DNA from: Burkholderia glumae LMG 2196 = ATCC 33617
GTDB taxonomy: Bacteria; Pseudomonadota; Gammaproteobacteria; Burkholderiales; Burkholderiaceae
NCBI RefSeq assembly: GCF_000960995.1
Contig: NZ_CP009434.1
Coordinates: 1,302,001 to 1,366,000, forward strand
Direction of reading: 5' to 3'
DNA: 64,000 nucleotides
Under the pieces are notes generated by a model. The model was not told the DNA's origin, did not search any database, and saw only the letters and a list, made by a program, of their open reading frames with translations. Made by a program: the position numbers and the translations under genes. Shown here piece by piece: positions 8,638 to 17,117 of this stretch (within the stretch, counting starts at the first letter, position 1; every line of letters begins with the position of its first letter).

Positions 8638-9000
8638 TCAGGCCGACGGCGGCGGCGCGCGTGCCGAGGCGGCGAGCGTCGCGAACGAACGCGGCGCCGG
8701 CACGGGCAGCGGGGGCGCCGCGCGTTGCACGAGCGGATGCAGCGGCAGGGCGGCCGGCGCGGGCGTGGGTGGGGCGTAGGAATGGGCGGCGAGCAGGTCG
8801 CAGTAGCCGCAGGCGGACAGCGCGGTGCCGGCCGGAGCATGGCGGGCCGAATGCGCGGCAGTACAGATCGCCGCGTCGGGCCGGCGCGCGGCCGCCGCCT
8901 CGGCCAGCTGGCTCGCGAGCGGCATCAGCACCAGCAGCCAGACGGCCAGCAGGCCGAGCCAGGCAGTCAGGCGGCGACGGGAATCGGTAGGAGGCGGCAT
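8638..9000 (-). CDS. DUF2946 family protein (third copy)
   Basis: A 120-residue protein starting MPPPTDSRRRLTAWLGLLAVW. It has one N-terminal membrane segment, then ICTAAHSARHAPAG and SACGYCDLLAAHS, i.e. Cys and His clusters typical of DUF2946 proteins, and a Pro-rich tail. It heads the minus-strand copper run (SCO1, PCuAC, CopC), 140 bp upstream of SCO1. Copper-related function is inferred from context and the Cys/His motifs. A possible -10 (TACCAT) lies within about 10 nt of the start codon, so the message may be nearly leaderless, as for the pair at 1112-2312. Confidence 0.75.
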   Translation of the reverse strand: MPPPTDSRRRLTAWLGLLAVWLLVLMPLASQLAEAAAARRPDAAICTAAHSARHAPAGTALSACGYCDLLAAHSYAPPTPAPAALPLHPLVQRAAPPLPVPAPRSFATLAASARAPPPSA

Positions 9001-9243
9001 CGCGCGATGGTAAACCAGTTGCGCGCGGCCTGCGTCATCGGCGTGACACCGCTCACCACGTGACGGGCATTCGCGGGGAAGGGTGGGGCGATTTGTCGCG
9101 CTTGCGGGCGTCGCGACCGCCCGGCCGCCGGTGCGGCTGCCGGCCCCTGGAAGCAGGGGCGGGGACGAACGCGCCTCGGGCCGCATGACCGCGCGATGGC
9201 GCCCCCCACGACGAACCCCCGCCGGCGCTCCGGAAGGCGCCGC

Positions 9244-9486
9244 TCAGGCGCCGGCGCCGAGGCCGCGGATCGCCGGCCTCGGCGATTGGGGCGCGATCCG
9301 GCCGGCCGCGGCCAGCAGCGAGCGGCCCGACTCGGTCAGCTCGGGCCGTGCGATGCCGTCGTCGTCGGCCTCGACGCGCACGAGGCGATATTGGAGCAGG
9401 GTGCCCAGTTCGGCACGGTCGGGATCGATCGCCTCGGGCGCGCCGTCGATCAGCATCAGGGTGGCAAGTTCATGGGGACTCAGCAT
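9244..9486 (-). CDS. Small hypothetical protein
   Basis: An 80-residue cytosolic protein starting MLSPHELATLMLID with a GGAG ribosome site about 8 nt upstream on the minus strand. Mostly helical and acidic in the middle (RVEADDDGIARPELTESGRSLLAA), then Gly/Pro-rich. The pattern of a short helix plus 'LT.SGR.LL.A' resembles the end of a winged-helix domain, as in MarR/PadR-like small proteins, but no DNA-binding helix is complete. I do not recognise a family. It lies 243 bp from the DUF2946 gene and is probably its own transcription unit. Confidence 0.55.
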   Translation of the reverse strand: MLSPHELATLMLIDGAPEAIDPDRAELGTLLQYRLVRVEADDDGIARPELTESGRSLLAAAGRIAPQSPRPAIRGLGAGA

Positions 9487-9819
9487 GGTGGACTCCGAAG
9501 GCAAGGCTGCCGCGCGATGCGCGGGACATCGGAAATACCGCATCGACGTGACGCGACGATGACGGTGCGCCGGCCAGCCCGGCGGCGCACCGGCACGCCG
9601 CCTCGCTGGCCGGCGCGCCGCATCTGTCATGCAGCGATGGACCGGCTCGCGCGGCCGCCCGTTCCCGCGATTTTGTTACGTTCGATCACGGCGCCGCGCC
9701 GGCGTAACATGGGGTCGCGCACCATGCGGCTGCGCAGCAAGGGCACGCGCGCCGGCTCGCGCGGCCGGGCGCGTGCCGCCGGCCCGCCATGCCGCGCGCG
9801 CAGCATCGCGCGGCGCCGC
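9487..9819. other. Intergenic region, no gene seen
   Basis: No frame with coding character. The only structure noticed is an inverted repeat TGTTACG (9674-9680) / CGTAACA (9703-9709) separated by 22 bp, downstream of the amino-acid ABC operon. Its meaning is unknown. Confidence 0.5.
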
Positions 9820-10542
9820 CTATTGCTGGACGAAGCGCTTGAGCTCGATGGTCCGCGGGCGGTCGAAGATCTGCTCGGGCGGCCCGCTCTCCCAGATACG
9901 TCCCTGATGCATGAACACCACCTGGTCGCTGACGGCGCGCGCGAAGCGCATCTCGTGCGTGACCATGATCAAGGTCATCTCGTCGCGCGCGAGCGCCTCC
10001 ACCACGCCGAGCACCTCGCCGACCAGCTCCGGATCGAGCGCGGAGGTGATCTCGTCGCAGAGCAGCACCTCCGGCTTCATCGCCAGCGCGCGCGCGATCG
10101 CGACGCGCTGCTGCTGGCCGCCCGAGAGCTGGTCCGGATAGGCGTCGAACTTGTCGCCGAGGCCGACCCGCTCCAGCATCAGCTCGGCGACGGCGCGCGC
10201 CTGATGGCGGTTGGCCCGCTTGACCACGGTCTGCGCGAGCATCACGTTGCGGCCCGCGCTCAGGTGCGGGAACAGGTTGTACTGCTGGAACACCATGCCG
10301 ACCTTCAGCCGCAGCGCGCGCAGGTCGCCGCGGCGCGCGTCGACCGTGGTGCCGTCGATCGAGATCGAACCGGCGTCGATGCTCTCCAGGCCGTTGAGCG
10401 TGCGCAGCAGCGTGCTCTTGCCCGAGCCGCTGCGGCCGATGATGCTCACCACCTGGCCGCGTTCGACGCTGAAGTCGATGCCTTTCAGCACATGGTTCGG
10501 GCCGAAGTTCTTTTCGAGGCCCCGGGTTTCAACGAGCGGCAT
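9820..10542 (-). CDS. Polar amino-acid ABC transporter, ATP-binding protein
   Basis: A 240-residue ATPase of the GlnQ/HisP type that drives import from the cytosolic face. Walker A is GRSGSGKST near residue 36, followed by the Q-loop (MVFQQYNLFPH), the signature LSGGQQQR, Walker B (VLLCDEITSALDP) and the switch His (MVTHEMRFA). It ends with the short C-terminal tail of this subfamily. Its start overlaps the end of the permease gene at 10529 by 14 bp, so translation is coupled. Last gene of the operon binding protein - permease - permease - ATPase. Confidence 0.95.
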   Translation of the reverse strand: MPLVETRGLEKNFGPNHVLKGIDFSVERGQVVSIIGRSGSGKSTLLRTLNGLESIDAGSISIDGTTVDARRGDLRALRLKVGMVFQQYNLFPHLSAGRNVMLAQTVVKRANRHQARAVAELMLERVGLGDKFDAYPDQLSGGQQQRVAIARALAMKPEVLLCDEITSALDPELVGEVLGVVEALARDEMTLIMVTHEMRFARAVSDQVVFMHQGRIWESGPPEQIFDRPRTIELKRFVQQ

Positions 10543-11179
10543 GCCATTTCCTTTGCAGCGAGCGCGCCCAGCGGGTCAGCGGGTAGCAGAGCGCGAAATA
10601 GATGAGGGCGACCAGGCCGTAGACCAGGAATGGCCGGAACGTGGCATTCGAGATCATGGTGCCGGCCTTCGTCAACTCGGTGAAGCCGATGATCGAGACC
10701 AGCGCGGTGTCCTTGATCGCCTGCACGCCGAAGCCGACCGTCGGCCCGACGGCGATGCGCGCGGCCTGCGGCAGGATCACGTGGCGCAGCTGCTCGAGAT
10801 AGCTCATCGCGAGGCTGGCCGACGCTTCCCACTGGCCGCGCGGCACCGCCTCGACGCAGCCGCGCCAGATCTCCGCCAGGTAGGCGCTGGTGAAGAACGT
10901 GAGGCCGAGCGTGGCGGCCAGCCACGGCGGCACGTCGAGGCCGACGAGCGGCAGCCCGAAGAACACCACGAACAGCTGCATCAGCAGCGGCGTGCCCTGG
11001 AACACCTCGATGTAGCACTTCACGAGGCCGCGCAGCGCGACGTGCCTCGATACCCGCAGCGCCAGCAGCAGCAGCGCGAGCGTGCCGCCGAGCGCGAACG
11101 AGACGAGCGAGAGCTGCACCGTCCAGCGCGCCGCGAGCAGCAGGTTGGCGAGGATCTGCCCGAACGTGAACTCGATCAT
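10529..11179 (-). CDS. Polar amino-acid ABC transporter permease (second subunit)
   Basis: A 216-residue inner-membrane permease of the HisMQ/GlnP family. Start MIEFTFGQILANLLLAARWTVQLSL; several membrane helices. The EAA-loop region that docks on the ATPase is EASASLAMSYLEQLRHVILPQAARI. The subfamily's FQGTPLLMQLFVVFFGLP segment is present. The start codon overlaps the stop of the upstream permease gene (11176) by 4 bp. It presumably pairs with the 228-residue permease to form a heterodimeric channel. Confidence 0.94.
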   Translation of the reverse strand: MIEFTFGQILANLLLAARWTVQLSLVSFALGGTLALLLLALRVSRHVALRGLVKCYIEVFQGTPLLMQLFVVFFGLPLVGLDVPPWLAATLGLTFFTSAYLAEIWRGCVEAVPRGQWEASASLAMSYLEQLRHVILPQAARIAVGPTVGFGVQAIKDTALVSIIGFTELTKAGTMISNATFRPFLVYGLVALIYFALCYPLTRWARSLQRKWHAAR

Positions 11180-11862
11180 CGCGCGCCTCCCGCGCCGCGC
11201 GCGAACAGCCGGCGGCCCGCCGTGTTGAGCGCCGCGCGCAGCAGCAGCGCCATCGCGAGATAGGCGAGCGTGATCACGAAGTACGTCTCGAACGCGCGGA
11301 AGTTGCGCGACTGGATATAGCCGGCCGCGTAGGTCAGGTCGGCCACCGAAATTTGCGAGACCACCGCCGAGCCGAGCAGCGTGATCACGATCTGGCTGAC
11401 GAGCGCCGGGAACACCTTGGCGAGCGCCTGCGGCAGCACCACGTGGCACCACGCCTGGGCGCGCGACAGCGCGAGCGCGGCGGCCGCCTCGTGGTGGCCG
11501 CGCGGCACCGCGGCCACGCCGGCGCGCACGATCTCGACCGAATAGGCGCCCAGGTTCAGCGTCATCGCCAGAATCGCGGCCGTCACCTCGCCGATGTGGA
11601 TGCCGAGCGCGGGCAGGCCGAAGAACACGAAGAACAGCTGCACCAGGAACGGGGTGTTGCGGACCGCCTCGACGTAGGCCCCGATCAGGCCGCGCAGCGG
11701 CGCGAGGCGCGGCGCGCGCGTGTCCTGCGCGGCCGCGCCGAGCACGCCGATGCCGATGCCGAGCACGGTGGACACGGCCGTCAGCGCGAGCGTGGTGGCC
11801 GCGCCGCTCGCGAACAGGCCGGCATAGTCGGCGAGTTCGCCGAACTGGAGCTGGTAGGTCAT
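11176..11862 (-). CDS. Polar amino-acid ABC transporter permease (first subunit)
   Basis: A 228-residue permease starting MTYQLQFGELADYAGLF. It has the family pattern TLALTAVSTVLGIGIGV, VRNTPFLVQLFFVFFGLP and an EAA loop HEAAAALALSRAQAWCHVVLPQALAKV. Transmembrane helices are evident. It lies 43 bp downstream of the binding-protein gene and overlaps the next permease by 4 bp. The two permeases share layout but are clearly distinct, as is common for importers of this class. Confidence 0.94.
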   Translation of the reverse strand: MTYQLQFGELADYAGLFASGAATTLALTAVSTVLGIGIGVLGAAAQDTRAPRLAPLRGLIGAYVEAVRNTPFLVQLFFVFFGLPALGIHIGEVTAAILAMTLNLGAYSVEIVRAGVAAVPRGHHEAAAALALSRAQAWCHVVLPQALAKVFPALVSQIVITLLGSAVVSQISVADLTYAAGYIQSRNFRAFETYFVITLAYLAMALLLRAALNTAGRRLFARGAGGAR

Positions 11863-11905
11863 CTCGGAAGCCGGTGGAAGGACTGTTTCGGGGACGAGCG
11901 CGGCA

Positions 11906-12715
11906 TCACAGGCCGGCCGGCAGCGGCTGGCCCAGCCACTTCTTCGAGATCGCGTCGAGCGTGCCGTTCTGCTTGGCCTGTGCGATCGCCGCGTTGACCT
12001 TCGCGAGCAGGCGGGGCTCGTTCTTGTTCAGGCCCACGAAGCAGGGCGAGTTCTTGATCACGAACTTCGTCTCGGGGCGGCGCGGCGGGTTCTTGGCGAG
12101 GATCGCGGCCGCCACGATGTTGCCGGCCGCGATCAGTTGCACCTGGCCGGACAGGAACGCCTGGATCGTCGCGTTGTTGTCCTCGAAGCGCTTGATGGTG
12201 GCGTTCGGCGCCATCTGCGAGAGCGCGATTTCCTCCAGCGCGCCGCGCGTGGCGCCCACGGTCTTGCCGGTCAGGTCGGCCGGGCCGCTCACCTTGAGAT
12301 CGGCGGGGCCGAACACGCCCTGGAAGTAGGGGCCGTAGGCGGCCGAGAAATCGATCACCTTCTCGCGCTCGGGCGTCTTGCCGAGCGACGAGATCACCAG
12401 GTCGACCTTGTTGGTGGTCAGGTAGGGAATCCGGTTCGCGCTGTTGACCGGCACCAGTTGCAGCTTCGCGCCGAGTGCCTTGGCGAGCAGGCCGGCCGTG
12501 TCGATGTCGTAGCCCTGGGGCTGCATGTCGGCGCCCACCGAGCCGAACGGCGGATAGTCCTCGGGCACCGCGACGCGCAGCACGCCGCTTTTGGTGATGC
12601 TGTCGAGCGCGTCGGCATGCGCGGCGGAGACGCCGGCCAGCAGCAGGGCCGGGGCGGCGAGCAGCGCGGCGAGCCAGGCGCGGCGGGAGGAGGTGCGGTT
12701 CGGTCGGAAATCCAT
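11906..12715 (-). CDS. ABC transporter substrate-binding protein, polar amino acids
   Basis: A 269-residue periplasmic binding protein. The start at 12713-12715 opens a Tat/Sec-like signal (RTSSRRAWLAALLAAPALLLAGVSAAHA). The mature protein has the family-3 (SBP_bac_3) pattern: SGVLRVAVPEDYPPFG, GYDIDTAGLLAKALGAKLQLV, DLVISSLGKTPEREKVIDFS and GKTVGATRGALEEI. It captures the ligand for the permeases encoded downstream. Substrate cannot be read from sequence; glutamine, histidine or cystine-type amino acids are possible. It heads the four-gene operon. Confidence 0.94.
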   Translation of the reverse strand: MDFRPNRTSSRRAWLAALLAAPALLLAGVSAAHADALDSITKSGVLRVAVPEDYPPFGSVGADMQPQGYDIDTAGLLAKALGAKLQLVPVNSANRIPYLTTNKVDLVISSLGKTPEREKVIDFSAAYGPYFQGVFGPADLKVSGPADLTGKTVGATRGALEEIALSQMAPNATIKRFEDNNATIQAFLSGQVQLIAAGNIVAAAILAKNPPRRPETKFVIKNSPCFVGLNKNEPRLLAKVNAAIAQAKQNGTLDAISKKWLGQPLPAGL

Positions 12716-13317
12716 CGCGGGGGTTCTCTGGTGATCGGTCTGGTATGGGCGGGCGCGCGTCGGGCGCCCCCGGTTACTTAGCAAAAGCCGGGCCATGCGC
12801 CGACTGGCCGGTCTGGCCACCGCATCGGCCGCCGGGCCGGCGCGAGGCGCCGGGATGCACCGTTTTCGCGCGTGGCGGCTGCGTCGTCCGGGTGCATCGG
12901 CGCGCGGATGCTTCCGCAGCGGGCGTGAAGCGGCCGGTTAGGGGGCGTGGGAAGCGGCGGCCCGGTGGCGGGGGGCTGCGTCGAATGGCGGGGTCTTTTG
13001 TTCATACTGGTCAGACCGGCAAGCTCGGGCGGCCCGGCCGGGCCGCCTGCCCTCGGGAGCGGAGTGCGTGCGGGAGCGGTCGTGGCGGCCTGGGGCGCGG
13101 GCATCGGCGCGGCGCGCGCGGCCCGACCAGGGCGCGGCCGGCCTCGTGCGAGCTTGCCGGGCGCCGCCGGGGCGCATGCGCACGAGGCCGCTGTCCATGC
13201 GAAGATCGATGCCGGGCCGCCCCGGCCATGCGTCGCGCTGCGGCGCGGCTGGCCGGAGCGGCATCACTCGCGGTGCCATGCCGGCCCGTTTCCGCGCCGG
13301 CCACGACAGGAATCGAC
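12716..13317. other. Intergenic region, no gene recognised
   Basis: About 600 bp of very GC-rich sequence between the divergent ABC operon and a secreted-protein gene. Frames are open by chance, but none shows signal, domain or ribosome site. A short AT-richer patch at about 12770-12790 may hold the ABC operon promoter. No repeat or RNA structure was recognised. Confidence 0.5.
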
Positions 13318-13806
13318 ATGATGCGAATCTTCGAAGCACGAAGCCGGGCGGCGGCGCGGCTGGCCGGCCTGGTACTGGCGGCGGGCGCGGCGCTGGCCGC
13401 GGTTCCGGCCGCCCATGCGGCGGCGGGCGCCGGCGCGATCACGCTGCGCGCGGGCGGCACGTCGGCCACCACCACGCTCACGCTGCGCGACGCGGGGCTC
13501 GATCCGGGCGGCCGGCGCCGCTTCGCCTACACCTTGCGCGTCGCTCGCGGCGCGTGCCACGCGAGCCTGGCCGGCGTCGCGCATCTCGCGGCGCAGGCCG
13601 ATGCGGCCGGCGGCGATGCGGCGTCGCTGCGCAACGGCGCCGGCGTGAACACGCGCCGGTTTCACGACGCCGCCGAAGGCCGCGACGTCACGCTGACGAT
13701 CGACGTCGGCTCGGCGCGGCCGCAATACGCCGGCGTGCAGATCGGACGGGCGCCGGCCGGCTGCGTCGACTGGCAGCGCCTCGACGGTGATTTCTATGCG
13801 CGCTAG
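13318..13806 (+). CDS. Secreted hypothetical protein
   Basis: A 162-residue protein with two adjacent ATGs (13318, 13321). A clear signal peptide (RLAGLVLAAGAALAAVPAAHA) is followed by a beta-rich mature domain of about 130 residues: ITLRAGGTSATTTLTLRDAG, RFAYTLRVARGACHASLAG, DVTLTIDVGS and APAGCVDWQRLDGDFYAR. Two Cys residues could form one disulphide. No family recognised. The pattern of an N-terminal beta segment ending in a Cys and a C-terminal aromatic YAR suggests a small periplasmic or surface domain. No operon partner; the next gene is convergent, 208 bp away. Confidence 0.68.
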   Translation: MMRIFEARSRAAARLAGLVLAAGAALAAVPAAHAAAGAGAITLRAGGTSATTTLTLRDAGLDPGGRRRFAYTLRVARGACHASLAGVAHLAAQADAAGGDAASLRNGAGVNTRRFHDAAEGRDVTLTIDVGSARPQYAGVQIGRAPAGCVDWQRLDGDFYAR

Positions 13807-14014
13807 GCAGCGCGAGCCGCGCGCCGGGACGGGCGACGCCTCTGCCGCCCGGCGCGGGGCCGGTTAGATCCGGCCCCGCCGGTCGGCCTGGCGCCGCACT
13901 CGGCATCTCCAGCCTCCGGCCTGCGGGCGAGCGCATGAGGCCGCATCTCGTTTCGGCGCCGCGCGACGCCCAGGCCCGGACGCCCGCGGCCGTGCCGCCG
14001 CCGTCCTGCCGGCC

Positions 14015-15199
14015 TTACGCGAGCTCGTCGTAGGTATGCTCGAAGGCCTGCCGGTAGATCTCGAGCGCGCTCGGCTCGTCGATCTCGCAGGGATTGTTGA
14101 TCAGCAGCCGCTCCTGCTTCATCGCGTCGGCCGCGAGGCCGCCCAGATCGGCCACGCCGATGCCCACGGCCTGCAGGTTCGACGGCAGCCCGGCGTCGCG
14201 CGCGAGCCGCACCAGATGGGCGATGAAGGCCTCGGCCTGCTCGTCGAACGAGCCTGCCGGCTGGAGCCCGATGAGCTGGCCCAGTTCGGCATAGGCCTGC
14301 GCGGCGGCGGGCACGCGCGCATTGAAGCGCAGCACGTGCGGCAGCACCAGCGCGTTCGACAGCCCGTGCGGCACATGGAACACCCCGCCGATCGGATAGG
14401 CGAGCGCGTGGACGCCGGCCACCGGCGCGTTCGCGAACGCCTGCCCGGCCAGCATCGCGCCGAGCAGCATGGCCGAGCGCGCCGCGAGATCGCCGCCGTC
14501 GCGGCAGGCCGGCAGCAGGTTCGCGCTCAGCAGCTGGAGCGCCTTGCCGGCGAGATGATCGGACAGCGGATTCTTCAGCCGCTTGCTGGTGTAGGCCTCG
14601 ATCGCGTGGACCATCGCGTCGATGCCGGTGGCGGCCGTCGCGGCGGGCGGCAGCCCGACGGTCAGCTCGGGATCGAGGTAGGCGGCGTCGGCATAGAGCT
14701 GCGGCGCCACCACGCCGCTCTTGGTGGTCTTGCCGGTGGTCACGATCGCGATCGGCGTGACCTCGGAGCCGGTGCCGGCCGTGGTGGGAATCTGCACCAG
14801 CGGCAGGCGGGTGCCCTGCACGCGGTTCACGCCGTACATCTGCTCGAGCGGCTGCGCGCTCGCGCCGAGCACGGCCACCAGCTTCGCGACGTCCATCGAC
14901 GAGCCGCCGCCCAGCCCGATCACGAGTTCGGCGCCGAACTCGCGCGCGCGGCGGGCGGCGTCGCGCACCACCTCGTCGGGCGGATCGGCCACCACCTCGT
15001 CGATCACCAGCACTTCCCAGCCCGCCGCGCCGAGGCTCGCGAGCGCCGGCGCCAGCGTGCCGCCGCGATGGAGGAATGCGTCGGTGACGACGCAGGCGCG
15101 GCGGCCCGCATGGCGCTCGCGCAGCGCCTGGCCGAGACGTTTGGCGATGCCGGCCTCGAGCACGATGTGCGCGACGGTCTGAAACGAAAACGCTTGCAT
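14015..15199 (-). CDS. Iron-containing alcohol dehydrogenase
   Basis: A 394-residue group III (Fe-dependent) alcohol dehydrogenase. The N-terminal NAD(P)-binding half has LVIGLGGGSSMDVAKLVA, the typical GGGSxxD coenzyme motif, and IPTTAGTGSEVTPIAIVT. The C-terminal metal domain has GIDAMVHAIEAYTS and GGVFHVPHGLSNALVLPHVL, giving the Asp/His/His/His ligands. It reduces aldehydes or oxidises short alcohols; the true substrate cannot be told. Starts MQAFSFQTVAH at 15197-15199. Single gene; an AT-rich promoter-like block lies upstream. Confidence 0.93.
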   Translation of the reverse strand: MQAFSFQTVAHIVLEAGIAKRLGQALRERHAGRRACVVTDAFLHRGGTLAPALASLGAAGWEVLVIDEVVADPPDEVVRDAARRAREFGAELVIGLGGGSSMDVAKLVAVLGASAQPLEQMYGVNRVQGTRLPLVQIPTTAGTGSEVTPIAIVTTGKTTKSGVVAPQLYADAAYLDPELTVGLPPAATAATGIDAMVHAIEAYTSKRLKNPLSDHLAGKALQLLSANLLPACRDGGDLAARSAMLLGAMLAGQAFANAPVAGVHALAYPIGGVFHVPHGLSNALVLPHVLRFNARVPAAAQAYAELGQLIGLQPAGSFDEQAEAFIAHLVRLARDAGLPSNLQAVGIGVADLGGLAADAMKQERLLINNPCEIDEPSALEIYRQAFEHTYDELA

Positions 15200-15558
15200 G
15201 ATGTCTGCCCCCGGCAGGTTTCGTTAGGCGGCGCGGGCCTGGCCCCCGCCGGCGCCAGGCCATGATACCGGCGGCCCGGCGATTGCGCAGTTCCGGCGCG
15301 CGAACCGGCCGCGAACCGCGTCGTGAGTCGCGGCCGCGGTGCTGGCGAGGGCCGCCGCGAAAATTACCGATCGCCGATATCGTAATTAATTTGGCGGAAA
15401 TTTTTCCCCGATATATTACCCGGCTAATCCATCGAGAAAATCGATTGCGCACCGTGCATTTACGCGCGCGGGCGCAGCGTTTTATAGTCGCCGTCGGCTC
15501 ACCCGGCGGCGCCGGCAAGGCAATGCCGGCCGGCCATTATCTGTCAGGGAAAATCACG
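15200..15558. other. Intergenic region with an AT-rich island
   Basis: Most of this gap is GC-rich, but 15358-15445 is strikingly AT-rich with runs of A and T and a partly symmetric element near 15363-15386 (ATTAC...GTAAT). It separates two divergent genes, so it probably holds both promoters, perhaps with a binding site for a nucleoid protein or repressor. No gene seen. Confidence 0.5.
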
Positions 15559-15954
15559 ATGACCGAATCCCGCAATCCCCGATCCGCACAACATTATCCG
15601 CGTCCGGCGCCCCTGCAGGGCTGGGTCGCGATCGACCCTGCGGTGGTGCCGCCCGCGTCGCAGAAGGCGCTGCGCGATGCGATCGCGCTCGAGAAGCAGC
15701 CGGCCACCGATTACAACGACCTGCTGTGGATCATGGCCCAGCAGTCGAGCGGGGTGGTGAACGCACAGCGTCCGGATTCGACCGCGCGCGGCCTGTTTCA
15801 ACTGCTGCGTGCGCAATACGGATTGAATCCGAACGGCGAGAAATCATTCGGCATTGCGGTGGAGGAGGCGCAAGGCGGCTTGCGCTATATTTACGGCCGC
15901 TATCATTCGGCTTACCAGGCCAGGAAGTTCTGGGAAAGAAACCGCTGGTATTGA
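15559..15954 (+). CDS. Small lytic-transglycosylase-like protein, catalytic Glu apparently replaced
   Basis: A 131-residue protein without signal peptide, starting MTESRNPRSAQHYPRP after an AGGGAAAA ribosome-site-like stretch. The C-terminal two thirds read like a minimal SLT (goose-lysozyme fold) domain: WIMAQQSSGVVNAQ, STARGLFQLL, then GLRYIYGRYHSAYQARKFW and a terminal RWY. The usual order is ...ESG...ARGLxQ...GLRYIxxRY...AxxxWxxxGWY. At the position of the catalytic Glu (E-S-G) this protein has Gln (Q-S-S-G), so classic transglycosylase activity is doubtful. The next gene starts 5 bp after its stop. Possibly a peptidoglycan-binding pseudo-enzyme or a diverged secreted effector (inference). 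Confidence 0.65.
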   Translation: MTESRNPRSAQHYPRPAPLQGWVAIDPAVVPPASQKALRDAIALEKQPATDYNDLLWIMAQQSSGVVNAQRPDSTARGLFQLLRAQYGLNPNGEKSFGIAVEEAQGGLRYIYGRYHSAYQARKFWERNRWY

Positions 15955-15959
15955 ACGCG

Positions 15960-16463
15960 ATGATTTCCATTCGCTCCACGGTCGTGGCGGGCGTGGTATC
16001 GATCGTGCTGGCAGCCGGGTTCGGCGACGCGGCGCGCGCCGCGAAGCCGGTGCCGGAATTCGGCAACTTTCCGGTGGCGCGGGCCTGGCACGGCAAGGTG
16101 GCGCCCACCGTGCTGCAGTCGGAGCAGGATCACCGGTTCGCGACGCGCCTGCGCGAACTGAGCGGCAAGCGGCCGAACTTCGCCGGGCACTACGCGTTCA
16201 GTTCGTGGGGCTGCGGCGCCGCCTGCACCATGGCGGTGGCGGTCGACGTGGAGACCGGCGACACGGTCTGGCTGCCGTTTACTGTCTGCTGCTGGAACGC
16301 GGAGGTGCGCGAGCCGGTCGAATACCGGCCCGACAGCAAGCTCGTGATCGTGCGCGGCAGCCGCAACGAAACCGGCAACGGCACCTACTATTACCTGTTC
16401 GACCAGCACCGCTTCACGCTGCTGCGCGGCGAGGAGCAGGCGCTGCAGAAGCCGGGCCGCTGA
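15960..16463 (+). CDS. Secreted Cys-containing protein of unknown family, partner of the SLT-like gene
   Basis: A 167-residue protein with signal peptide MISIRSTVVAGVVSIVLAAG ending ARAA. The mature domain begins VPEFGNFPVARAWHGKVAP and contains NFAGHYAFSSWGCGAACTM, then VDVETGDTVWLPF, a CC pair, and REPVEYRPDSKLVIVRG. 'NFAGHY..WGCG..C' followed by a 'TG.V' strand is a motif I have seen in uncharacterised secreted proteins. It starts 5 bp after the SLT-like gene, so the two are surely co-transcribed. A cytosolic lysozyme-like protein followed by an exported small protein resembles effector/immunity pairs, but nothing here proves that. Confidence 0.72.
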   Translation: MISIRSTVVAGVVSIVLAAGFGDAARAAKPVPEFGNFPVARAWHGKVAPTVLQSEQDHRFATRLRELSGKRPNFAGHYAFSSWGCGAACTMAVAVDVETGDTVWLPFTVCCWNAEVREPVEYRPDSKLVIVRGSRNETGNGTYYYLFDQHRFTLLRGEEQALQKPGR

Positions 16464-16589
16464 ACCCGGCGCGGCGGAGCAGGGCCGGGCTGGCCGGGCC
16501 GGTGGGGTGCCCACCTGTTGCGGGTTGTTTTTCCGGCGTTCGTTCATACTTACTGTCGACGTTTCGTACCACTCCGAAGGCGACCCGCA

Positions 16590-16934
16590 ATGACGAAACC
16601 CGAATTCAGCGATACCGCCAGCGCACGGCCGGACCTGCTGTGCTATCTGGTTGCGATTGCCGCCGCCTCGTATGCGCTGACCGAGGAGTGGCGGGTCGAC
16701 CATGTGGTCGAATGCTGCCGCCGCTGGCTCGACAAGCAGCGCGTGACGATGGAGTGGCTCGATCGCGTGCGCATCGGCCAGCTTGCATTGAGGATCGCGC
16801 GGCGCGACCTGCTGGGCGCCGGCATCGCCGTGCGACTGTCGAGCGTGGCCGCGCTGTTTACGAGCGAGATGGAACTGAACGAGGCGTCGACGATGGTGCA
16901 GCGGATGATGGCGCTGTGTCAGGAAGCGCTCTGA
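16590..16934 (+). CDS. Small cytosolic hypothetical protein
   Basis: A 114-residue, mainly helical protein starting MTKPEFSDTASARPDLL with GAAGG about 12 nt upstream. It contains EEWRVDHVVECCRRWLDKQR and ends in an amphipathic helix (EASTMVQRMMALCQEAL). Three Cys residues. No signal peptide or membrane segment. Family not recognised. It is 126 bp after the secreted protein gene, and a possible promoter lies in between, so operon membership is uncertain. Confidence 0.6.
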   Translation: MTKPEFSDTASARPDLLCYLVAIAAASYALTEEWRVDHVVECCRRWLDKQRVTMEWLDRVRIGQLALRIARRDLLGAGIAVRLSSVAALFTSEMELNEASTMVQRMMALCQEAL

Positions 16935-17117
16935 GCGCCGCCGGTCGCGCTTGCCCCTCTCGCGCCAGCCTCCCGTCGCCTCGTCGAGCGAGGCTTGGGC
17001 GTGCTCGAAGCGCGAGGCGCCGCGCGGCGGCGCGCCCTTGTCACCGCCAGCGGCGGCTGCGTTCGCGGCCGGCAGGAGCGGGGCTTGCCGAGCCTGCGGC
17101 TGGTGCGCGCCGCCGGC

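Noticed and set aside
12745..13317. Open frame extending upstream of the secreted protein at 13318
   Set aside because: The signal peptide begins at 13318-13321; the upstream part is Arg/Gly-rich and non-coding in character.
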